Source: Cladorrhinum sp. PSN259
Lineage: Eukaryota > Ascomycota > Sordariomycetes > Sordariales > Podosporaceae
DNA length: 64,000 nt
Assembly: GCA_033725935.1 (NCBI GenBank)
Contig: MU867077.1
Coordinates: 372,001-436,000, forward strand
Direction: 5' to 3'
Shown here piece by piece: positions 48,518-58,384 of the stretch. Position numbers and translations under genes: made by a program. Position 1 is the first letter of the stretch. Every line of letters starts with the position of its first letter. Under the pieces are notes generated by a model. It did not search any database. It was given only the letters and a program-made list of their open reading frames with translations, and was not told the origin of the DNA.

Positions 48518-49849
48518 GAGCCTCAAGCTTGTAACGAACCGTCGCCTTCTGCTGCGGAAACCTCTGGCCCTACGGTGGCTGCCGCATCTGCGAGGAAGAA
48601 AAGCCATACGTCAGCGGCTCCTTCCATGTCGAGAAGAGGAAGTGCTCAGCACCCACCTGGTGCACAGGCCGGAGCCAAACCGAAGAAAGGTCCAAGTAGC
48701 CGCGGGCAGGGAGGGACATATCCTACCCCTATCCTGAGTGCATCTGATGTTCCGGCATCTGAGCGCGTTAAACAGTCTGCGAGGAAGCCGTCTCCGGCTG
48801 CAAAACTGCGCGGATTGTCGTTATTAAATCATGTACCCCCCTCGCCGAGCCTATCCTCCCGCCAACAAGAACAGACAGTGGAGGGGACGAGCCCACCTGC
48901 ACTCACTGAGGTAGCCGCTGCCGTTGAGGCGATCTCTGCTCCGTCTCCTCAGATTTCAATCCCATCACCCGTGATTTGGCCAGGACCCCCACCTCCCTCT
49001 CCCATTGCTGGGAATGCCACAGTGGGGTTACATCCTCCTTCGACCCCGAGGCCTGTACATGTACCTGACTCGGCGGTGCTGGGTTCATCGTCTCCTATGA
49101 TGGCGTTCTACCCGCGCCCGCGTCTGCCCATGACTGGCCAGCCGAACAGACGGCCTTCCTCGAGACTTTCAGCTAGCTCGCCCGGGCAGCAGCAGCAATA
49201 TAATCTGATGGAACAGGTACCAATTCCGCAATCACCATTTGACATAGCTGCCGGGGATTCAAACTGGCTTAATACCGCATTCGAGCAGGCCCACGTTCGT
49301 GGTTCGCATCGTGATAGTGAGCAAATCTCGCCTACTAGTGGTGGTAGAAGAATGTTTGCCAGGATGCATTGGGACGACAGCCCTTCTCATCCTCCGCAAG
49401 AATCACGCAATCAGCATTTACGTTGTGCTGATCATCAGCATCATCATCATCATCAGCAGCAGCAGCAGCAGCTGGCTTCGCAGGCACAGCTGATGATGCA
49501 TTATCCCAACGTGATGGAGGCGACTTCAATTATCCAAAATGTGGGAGCGGCGTCACCAGCGATTCAGCCGCCTGTTTCTCCCGTATCTAACACTATGAGT
49601 CTGCCCTTTGCTATGCCTGGGGTCTCGCCTAGTCAGGTTAGGCGAATGGAGGAGGCTCAGGCAGTTGGGCACGTGCCAATGAGTATGGCGCAGATTCAGC
49701 AGATGGCGTTTATGGGACTGAGAGGGGGTAACCATGGTGCAGTAGGAGGAGAAGTTGAAGGTGGTGGGATGGCAAGGGCGCTTATGCATCAATGGTATCG
49801 ACAGCATGGTTTGGATGGGGCAGGGAATGTGGGTGGTGAGCGGCATTGA
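48518..49849 (+). other. long in-frame extension after the Sgf73 stop codon
   Basis: Immediately after TAG 48515-48517 the same reading frame stays open for 1,332 bases, to TGA 49847-49849. There is no ATG before about codon 37, so it does not look like an independent gene with its own start. The translation is coherent low-complexity protein of the kind found in fungal SAGA and transcription subunits: Ser/Pro/Ala-rich, with RPSSRLSASSPGQQQQ, an H5Q6 tract (HHHHHQQQQQQ), and a more ordered end with MSMAQIQQMAFMGLRGGN. Possibilities: C-terminal half of Sgf73 lost by a nonsense mutation or sequencing error, readthrough, splicing that removes the stop, or a separate protein. I saw no consensus intron spanning the stop. 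Its composition fits an ataxin-7-like tail. Confidence 0.6.
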
Positions 49850-50830
49850 CCCTTGACATTTTGCCGGATACAATCATCTTTGCATTCAGACATATTGTGC
49901 TGGGAGTGCTGGCAGTGGGCACTGGTTAGATCTGGGTTTTCACAGCCTCTGTTAAATTACGAAGCGGTTATTTGTTGGTGTATTCGGGCTTCTTTTGCAC
50001 GATCTCGGCGAGGTTTCAGCAGGCTTTATTTCGACATCGTTATTCATCATTTCATACCAATTTCTTTTCTGTTTTCTCTTATAGCATACGGGACAGCTTT
50101 TTCCTCGTTCAATTATTTCAGATATCTCTGGGGTCCCTGGTCTTTCAGTCACAGCAAGCTCATCACGGCGTTTTTTCTTTCTTTCTTTTTCTCCCTCTTC
50201 TTTCACTATTGGGGGAGGTCTGGTATATCAAATGGGTAATGGGCGTTCTAGGGTCTGGACACAAAACAACGACGGTATTTTGTTCGGGAGTAAGAGACTA
50301 ATTGAAGCGGAAGACCTTAAATAGAGGAGAAGGGAACCTCTATTTCGGAAGCAACGTCGTTGTCTTAGCTAGTTGTATTGGTTTTTCAGAGTTTTTTTTG
50401 TTTCTGAGGGATGATTGTTTCTCTAATTTTTTTCTCATCCTGGATCATGAAAGTTGGCTTTCGAATGATGAATGAAAGGTAGTGTTTGTGTATTCAGACT
50501 GTCAAATTAGGAACGACTTGGAGATAGGAGATAGGAGATACGACAAGATAGTCATAAATGACACCTCTTCTTGTGTCCTGTATTTCCCTATTCCCTTCGA
50601 TTGCACCGGTTGTCGCTGCAACTCTGAGTTTGAAATGTTGAGCCCCGCCCCACTATGTAACCCGTGTCTGTTAACTCTGGTTGGCTCTTTCGGGGTCGTC
50701 ATCGGAAAGCTATTCACATCCACACCCGGCATACACTATAAAAGAAGTACACATCCAGGTTCATTCAATCCACCCGGACATCCAACTACAACAGTTCATC
50801 TGCTGAGCTGAATCTCAACAAGTTATCCAA
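49850..50830. other. intergenic region upstream of tRNA gene
   Basis: About 1 kb with T-rich stretches near 50160-50210 and 50390-50435. A TATA-like TATAAAAG lies at 50737-50744, 87 bp 5' of the tRNA. No gene is seen. Confidence 0.45.
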
Positions 50831-50915
50831 GGGCGTGTGGCTCAGTTGGTAGAGCGCCCGCTTAGCATTAATACCGCAATGCGGAAGGTCCCCGGTTCGA
50901 TTCCGGGCTCGTCCA
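50831..50915 (+). tRNA. tRNA-Ala (AGC) with a 12-nt intron
   Basis: The cloverleaf is readable: acceptor GGGCGTG with CTCGTCC, D arm GCTC-AGTTGGTA-GAGC, anticodon stem CCGC/GCGG, anticodon AGC, T arm CCCGG-TTCGATT-CCGGG, and discriminator A. The acceptor contains the G3:U70 pair that marks alanine tRNAs. A short intron follows the base 3' of the anticodon: TTAGCA is followed by about 12 nt (TTAATACCGCAA) and then TGCGG. The A box (TGGCTCAGTTGG) and B box (GGTTCGATTCC) are good polymerase III promoter elements. CCA is not encoded. Confidence 0.95.
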
Positions 50916-51491
50916 AATACAAATCCTAATCAGTCAGATTAATTTTTTGATTGACTTTTATTCTTCATCTAAAAGATGATTTATTTTTTTCTCTCTGTCG
51001 GAGAGGAAGGCTATGGGGTCTTTGGCCTCTCGAGAAGAGGAGAGAAAAGAGTGTTGTGTGTGATGATGGCTTTATGGTGTTGCAAGAAAAATCCTTGTCC
51101 TATTGAACAATGTAACATAAAAACACATGAGAGAAAAGGATCAACATGTGAATCTGCATCTTCTCTTTTTTTTTCGGAACCCCAGAAAATGCAAGGGCGG
51201 GAAGGGGGAAAAACTTCCCGATCGGGACTAAGAAGCATTATGACGTATGTAGCTTTCTGCTGGTGGTCTCTGCACCTCGGCAACTCGGGGGAGAAAGGAC
51301 CCCTGCCGAAGACACCTTGACTATGAAGAGTTGAAACTCGTCATTGAGAGCATCGTGAAGGTGTGTTATTTGGTGCTATTTGTATAATACAATCATTGGT
51401 TCATTCCCCCTGGCTTTGGTTTCGTTCTCTTTTGTAGACTAACACACTTCCATTAACCACCCCCTCACTATCTAATCAAGACACGACCACA
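50916..51491. other. intergenic region, no gene seen
   Basis: T-rich sequence at 50941-50960 just after the tRNA may serve as the polymerase III terminator. The rest is the promoter/leader of the carrier gene. Confidence 0.45.
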
Positions 51492-52683
51492 ATGACACTC
51501 CTCCCCGCGATAGGGCACGCCGCCTCGGGGGCAACAGGGACCATAATTTCTACTCTGATCACTTACCCACTTGACCTGGTAAACACCCGTCTTAAAGTCC
51601 AGCGCCAACTAAAGGAAGATGGGGCCATCAATGATGAAGATGCTTACGACGGAGTGCTCGACGCGTTTCTCACTATATACGAGAAAGAAGGCGGTCTTCC
51701 AGCCTTCTTCGCTGGTCTTTCTGCGGATGTAGCCAAATCAGCAGCAGACAGCTTCCTCTTCTTCTTATTCTACACGGTATGGCATACCCCCATCTTCCGT
51801 TTTCTTCTCACATACTAATGACTACCTAAAGTGGCTCCGAACCCGTCGTCTCGTCGGCCGAAACAACCTCCCATATCTGAAAGTTCTCGAAGAACTAGCA
51901 GTCGGCGCCTCAGCAGGCGCATGCGCAAAACTGTTCACAACCCCAGTATCAAACGTAGTCACGCGTCGACAGACAGCCTCTTTCAAGTCTTCTTCTTCTT
52001 CTCCAAAGGCCAATGGCGCTGCCACAGAAAAACAACTTTCCTTCACCCAAATCATCTCACAGATCCGTAAGGAGAGGGGCACAATACCTGGTCTCTGGGC
52101 GGGATACTCTGCTTCTCTCGTCTTGACGCTCAACCCTTCACTCACATTCTTCCTCCAACAAATATTTAAACGACTCTTGGTACCAGACCGCTCAAAATGG
52201 GACGACCCAGGCGCAGGCATAACGTTTTTGCTCGCGGCAATGAGTAAAGTAGCTGCTACTTCTGTCACCTACCCGTTCCAGATTGCGAAAGCTAGAATAC
52301 AAGTGTCTGGGCCAAACGAAAATGGAAAAGGGAAAGGAGGAATTTTTACCACGGTAAAGAGGATATACAAGACTGAGGGAGTGAAGGCTTTGTATGATGG
52401 TATTGGGGGCGAGTTGTTGAAGGGGTTTTTTAATCACGGCACGACGATGTTGAGCAAGGATTTGGTGCACGGGATGATAGTGAGATTGTACTTTGTTGTT
52501 TTGGGGTTACTAGTTAAGTGGCCTGGTATTAGGGGGAGACTTGTTGAGAGGTGGAGGGAGATGAAGAGGAAGGAGGAAAGTGGATTTAAGAGAGGGACGA
52601 GGTTTGTGGGGGATATTTTGAGAGGTGGGTTGGGACATGCGAACGCTGGGATAGTGGCGATTGTTGATGGTGTAGCGGTATAA
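51492..52683 (+). CDS. Peroxisomal adenine-nucleotide-type carrier (mitochondrial carrier family)
   Basis: Exons 51492-51776 and 51832-52683 (378 residues); the 55-bp intron has a CTAAT branch and an AAAG acceptor. Three carrier repeats are visible. The first has canonical YPLDLVNTRLKVQ; the second and third have altered signatures, TPVSNVVTRRQ and YPFQIAKARIQ. Each is followed by the usual second-helix Gly motif (PAFFAGLSA, PGLWAGYSASL, KALYDGIGGELLKGF). Deviating later signatures, a Ser-rich loop of about 15 residues after repeat 2, and the LNPSLTFFLQQ helix fit the PMP47/Ant1 branch that imports ATP into peroxisomes. Substrate is inferred from this resemblance. The C-terminal 70 residues are basic and unusually long for the family. 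Confidence 0.82.
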
Positions 52684-53646
52684 GATATGTAGAATATGTG
52701 AAAAGAGTTGGCATCACTTTGAAGGCCGCAAATAACGCAAGACAAGATCGAATCGTTGGCGATGTGCAGCTGCATGTTACTCCCAGTTTCCACTGCACTT
52801 AACCCCGCCGCAACCTTGTAACTTCCCCAGGTCGCTTTTACACTATGACAGGGGTGCCCTCCACGACTGGAACAACTAAAAAAAGCCCACAAGTGGGGTC
52901 TTATGATTTCATCAGGTGGTTTTCAGAATCCTTTGCAAAATGTTTCACAATAAAGAACCACATGTAAAAACGCGGTGGAACGCAGGCCGCCAGACATGCG
53001 GGCAGCTGCATATTTTGAGCTTTCCATCATGACCAAATGCCAAGTGAGACAGGGAGACACCAACTCCAAGGATGGGTCACCCACCAACCAAGACTCCACT
53101 AAGATCGCCGAGGACAACATGGATTGGACCTCCAACCTCCAACCTCCAAGGGAACTAAAACCACCCCAGCCGTTGATAAGCCCGGTCGTGGAACCCATCC
53201 CTCCCTCCTCCCTCAAAACACAACCCGCACCTGCTTTGCCTTGTCCAAGGGTTGGGGGATTGCCAAGTTGCGGCGAGGTTCAGTTTCTCGCTTCTTCTAT
53301 TTTTCTTGCTTTTACATTTTGGTTTATTTGCCGTAAAAATAATAGATGGATTTCTCTCGGTGAAACTTGTTGTTGATCGTGTGGTACCCTTCCGTCCCCT
53401 CGTCGAGTCCCCCCTCCTCTGCGACTACCGATGGCGTTTTGGTCGAACTTGCACCTTCCCTGAACCCCGACTCGTCCCATCGTCTCACAGTTAATCAAGA
53501 CACAATAACCCGATAGAATAATAATACATCGTACGACTCGAGCCTCTTTTTATTACAGTTTTCGGCAATAGCATCCCCAGATCGCAACTTCACTTTCAAC
53601 AAAGGTTGCTTGAAACCCGTTGACAACACATCAAAACAGTCTCCAC
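52684..53646. other. intergenic region, no gene seen
   Basis: About 0.96 kb; 3' UTR of the carrier gene and promoter/leader of the CLC gene. Pyrimidine-rich stretches lie near 53205-53220 and 53390-53420. Confidence 0.45.
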
Positions 53647-56535
53647 ATGGCAGGCAGGAGACATGCGCCGCGCCTGCGCGAGCAGCAGTCGGCGACCGAC
53701 GGCAGCAGCAGCAATGATAATGCCAACGCTAATAATAATTACGATACCATCAACACGAGCTCCGAACAACAAGCCTCCCAGTCCTCCCAATATCTTTCCC
53801 TGCCGAGCTCCCCAACCAGCTTCCGCCGCCCACGTCCCATGAGTCGACGGCCGTCCAACTCCGAGGCCCCCGATGAGCGGTCCCCTCTCCTGCTTGGTGC
53901 ACCGAGGTCAGCGCGAGTTCGCATTCACAGCGCACATGGGTCGCCTAGAATCCCGGCTCTGTCTAGAAATCAGAGCTACGCGGCCATGGTCTCGTCGGTC
54001 GATAGCATCAAATCCACTCGTCACCATTCGCGCGCAAACTCATGGGGCTCACGCCTGATTCAGGCCCTGTCGGACCGGCAGGAGTCCTCCATGGCAGATT
54101 CCAAAGGGTACAACAATGCCGATGACCGTGTGTGGTACGATCAGTTCACCTCGACCGACTGGGTTCACGACAGCATTGCCGATGCATACCGCGTGAAAGC
54201 TCTCCGCAGCCGCAAGGACTTTTGGGGCCGTGTCTATGTGCTCTTTGATGGCGCTCAGGGATGGATTTTGAGTGCTCTGGTTGGGTTCATTGTTGCTGTT
54301 CTAGCGTATATCGTCAATGTTAGCGAGGCGACCGTCTTCGACTACAAGGATGGGTACTGTACCAGGGCATTCTATTACAGCGAGAAGACATGCTGCCCAC
54401 ATGGCCCTTGCACGGACTGGAGGGACTGGGGGGAAGTTCTGAATGGGTTCCCGTTTGGAGAGCGGTGGACCGAGTACGTCGTGTACATCGTCGCTGCTAT
54501 AATCCTGTCGACCTTGTCCTGCTTGATCACCCTGACGACCAAGACGGTTGTGCCCTCGGCGTACCGGCTTACGACTCTGGACGAGAACTTGGCTGCCGAG
54601 TCCGCTGTTGATCCGCTTTCTCTCAATGACGATGATGTTAGCCCCCGACAGTCTCGCGTTGACGAGACAGCTCCGCCAATGATATACTACTCGGCTGCCG
54701 GAAGCGGTGTTGCCGAGGTGCGCGTCATTCTCAGCGGTTTCGTCTTGCACGGTTTCTTAGGTCTCAAGACGTTGCTCATCAAATCCATTGGTCTGGTCCT
54801 GAGCGTTGCGTCCGGTCTCAGTCTCGGAAAAGAAGGGCCGTACGTGCACATCGCTACCTGCGTGGGCAATATTGCTTGCCGTTTGTTCAGCAAGTACGAC
54901 CGAAACGATGCCAAGAGACGTGAGGTTCTCTCGGCTGCTGCTGCGGCTGGTGTCGCTGTAGCCTTTGGTGCTCCTCTTGGTGGCGTGCTCTTCGGTTTAG
55001 AGGAGGTGGCTTACTTCTTCCCGGCCAAGACGCTTTTCAGAACCTTTTTCTGCTGCATCACGGCTGCATTGACGCTCAAGTTCCTCAACCCTTACGGAAC
55101 CCACAAGATTGTCATGTTCCAGGTCAGATACGTCGTTGATTGGGAGTACTTTGAGATTGGCAGCTTCATTCTTGTGGGAGTGTTGGGTGGTGCTGCGGGC
55201 GCTTTGTTTATCAAGGCTTCGCGACACTGGGCCAAAACTTTCCGAAAGATCCCGGCAATCAAGTCTCACCCTCTGCTGGAAGTTGTCCTCGTTGCGTTCG
55301 TTACTGGGCTGATTGGCTACTGGAACGAGCTCACCAAACTCCCAGTAGCTAAGCTGCTTTATAACCTGGCTGCCCCTTGTGACGACAACGATAACAACTT
55401 GGAGAACTTGGGACTCTGCCCTGAGAAGATTGAAGATATTCCACCTATCCTGTGGAACCTTTTGGCCGCTTTCCTGATCAAGGGATTACTGACAATCATC
55501 ACTTTCGGCATCAAGGTCCCAGCAGGTATTTATGTCCCATCCATGGTGGTCGGCGGTCTTTTGGGCCGCAGCATTGGACATATTGTTCAGTGGATCGTCA
55601 TGGCCACTCCTGACTGGCCTGCTTGGGGGACTTGTGGAAAGACGAGCGTGACTTGCATCCAGCCTGGTGTGTACGGTCTGATTGCTGCCGGTTCAACCAT
55701 GTGTGGCGTCACTCGTCTATCCGTCACTTTGGCCGTTATCCTTTTCGAGCTGACTGGCAGTCTCGATTATGTCCTCCCCTTCTCCTTGGCCATTCTCGTC
55801 GCCAAGTGGGTAGCCGATGCGATCGAGCCTCTGTCCATCTACGACCTTTTGACGGAAATGAACTCTTATCCCTTCCTAAACAACAAGCACAAGCCGATCT
55901 TCACTCAGGAGTTGGCTGATATCGTTCCGCGCGTCCGAAAGGAACGCATTATTGATATTTCCAACTCTCCTGTAGTTCCTGCGATGAGTCTGAGAAGTAA
56001 GTTGGAGTTGCTGCATAAAGCTGGAGAGCTCGATGGCGGCTTGCCTGTTATTAGGCATGGAATTTTGGTCGGGTTGATTCCTGCTCCTGATTTGGAGTAT
56101 GCCTTGGATAATCTGAGGGATGAAGGGTCGAGTTTGTGCTTGATGGCTAGCGTGCCGACCATTGAGGATTCGGATGATGAGGGAGGAAGTGCGGGTACGG
56201 CGGTGCATGATCCCACGGATTTTACGCCTTATATTGATCCTGTAAGTCTTCATAAAAGTGGAAGAGGGAATTCTATCTGTGTGCTGACGAGAGAAACACA
56301 CAGGCTCCGGTTGCGCTGGATATCAGGTCGCCAATGGACTTGGTGTATGAGTGTTTTGTAAAGCTTGGCCTGAGGTATATTTGTATTTTGAAGGATGGAA
56401 GGTACGCAGGGATGGTAAGTCTATTTCACTTCTGTTTGCTTTGTCAATGATGTACTAAATTTTGGGTTGCAGACACACAAAAAGACTTTTGTCAAGTATA
56501 TGAGGGAGCTAGAAGAGAAGGAGGGACATATTTGA
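53647..56535 (+). CDS. CLC-family chloride/proton exchanger with CBS domains
   Basis: Exons 53647-56241, 56304-56414, 56473-56535 (922 residues); introns of 62 and 58 bp (GTAAGT donors). Residues about 1-190 are cytosolic, Ser/Asn-rich, with ASQSSQYLSLPSSPTSF. The channel core has the three anion-selectivity loops: GSGVAEVRV (about 351), GKEGPYVH (about 393, with the external gating Glu) and KVPAGIYVPSMVVGG (about 623). GGVLFGLEEV (about 445) has the internal proton-path Glu, so this should be an exchanger of the CLC-3/Gef1 type. The C-terminal CBS pair starts near QELADIVPRVRKE and ends DLVYECFVKLGLRYICIL before GRYAGM and THKKTFVKYM. Family members acidify or set chloride in Golgi, endosome or vacuole. 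ATG 53647 is the first in-frame ATG. Confidence 0.93.
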
Positions 56536-58384
56536 TCCTCTCCGGTTCCTTTTCACTTTTTCATCAACAACACTCATCCAACCCATCACCTATAAAAAAA
56601 GACAGATCACCTAACAAACAACAAATAATAAAGCAACCGAATTGCATTGGGAAATTAGGACAAGCATATTGGATTTTGCTGGCTGGTAATTAAGCAAGCG
56701 AGGCGGAAGGCGTTTATTTGCATTCAAGACAGAAGAAGAAGTGAAGAAGGAGGGTAGAAAGAGGAGGTATAAGTCCGGTGTGGTAGTGTGATAATCTTTT
56801 GCTGGTGGCTTAGATTGGCTTTTTTTGTTCCTTGGGGGAGTTTTTTTTTGTTCGTCTTTAATACCTAAACCTACCTGTACACACGAACGAAAGAATAGCT
56901 TCGGCGAGATGAGAAGAGATGGTGAATGTTTTAACATGTATTTTTCTCAATGAATATTTATGGTGAATGAGAGGACAGTCTTTTTATTGATCACCTACCT
57001 GTTCGAGTCCATATTAAAGAGTTGAGGGCTAATATAGTGTTGCTAACGTCAGCTATCAACCAACCATTGTTTACCCCCTTTTCTGGCTAATCAGAAGTGT
57101 TTTTCTCAGCCAATTGATATGAGAAGGATGAGAACAATATAGAACATAGCTAAAATAAAAATAAAAAAGATAAATAGATAAGATCAAGTATTAAAGGAGC
57201 AAACAAACAGCTTTAATTAGAGCGAAAGCTCCAAATTATAACATGAAGATTCGGAAATTTGCTCGCAATGGAGAACCTGTCAGGGAAGCTTTCTCTATTC
57301 CTGTATATCAGCGGTTTGACAGAAGCTTCTCGACCGGAGACTTGGGTTGCTGTAGTTGATGCTGCTGCTTTGTGTTGTGCCACGTGGTATGATCTCGGCA
57401 GTGTTAAGTTATTACTATTAGAGAGCTACGGCCAAGAGAGTGTCAATGGAAGTCTTTTTTTTTTCAGTTCTATGATGATTTCTTCCTAGGAAGGAAAGGC
57501 AAGGAGCTAAATTAGAGGTGCCTAGATAGCTAAACTGCCAGTGTTTGTGCTGGGTTGCTGATGCCATAGTTACTGAGAGCTAATCAGCACTATGATGATG
57601 GAATCCAGCCAATTAAGGTAGTGTTGTTAGGTTTAATATTATGAGAAAAGCCATCACCAAGATACGGACTATTGAGGGAAGCGAGGACTTGCACCCCCGG
57701 GTAAGAGCTTTCGATTCACACTCCTTATAAAGCATGAGGAAAGGTACTGTTGGTCTTGTATGGCTTTTTCCCAGAAGAAAATAAAAATTACTCGGGGTTG
57801 GGTTCTATGTTGATGCTGTAGTGTTGTGTGATAACTATCATAGCGTGAATGAACACGCTCTTTGTTTGTACTTGTAAGTTGACAAGTGTCAGAGCTGCAC
57901 TTCCTCAAATCTGAACAACTATTTCATGCATGAGGCTGTGAGCACTTTGATGTTCTACAACACGATACATATCTGTCAAAAGTAACTCCCAAAGCGGGTG
58001 ATTGATCGTCCAGCCATTCATCTCCCAAATCCCCTTGCGACCTTGCATAATCTCTGCATGGCCGGAATGGGCTCGACCTGCAGCGTGATTGCCGATTATT
58101 ACTGTATATCATTTCCCTATTCTTCTACATTCCATCATAGAGTTTCAAAATCGATTGCTGATAGCCCTGTCCTTCAACCTCATTGGAGAGTCTTGTGGAT
58201 TCCGAGAGTGGCAGATTGCGATAGTGCGCTCACACTTTTCAGCTGTGGCGTCGACACACCCTCAGCTGGTGATGGGTGTGTGAAAAGATAAGCGCTATGA
58301 ACTCGTGGCAAAAGGGCCTGTCTTGAGGTGCTTTGGTTCACATTTAGATTCCGAAATGTCAACTCCTCCATTTTTGATGTGTCA
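56536..58384. other. intergenic region, no gene seen
   Basis: About 1.85 kb between the CLC gene and the hydrolase/ankyrin/CorA locus. AT-rich stretches near 57000-57260. The short frames lack features. The locus may start further upstream than 58385, since its first exon is uncertain. Confidence 0.4.

Noticed and set aside
56995..57020. B-box-like GTTCGAGTCC suggesting a tRNA
   Set aside because: There is no A box or acceptor-stem pairing at the right distance on either side.
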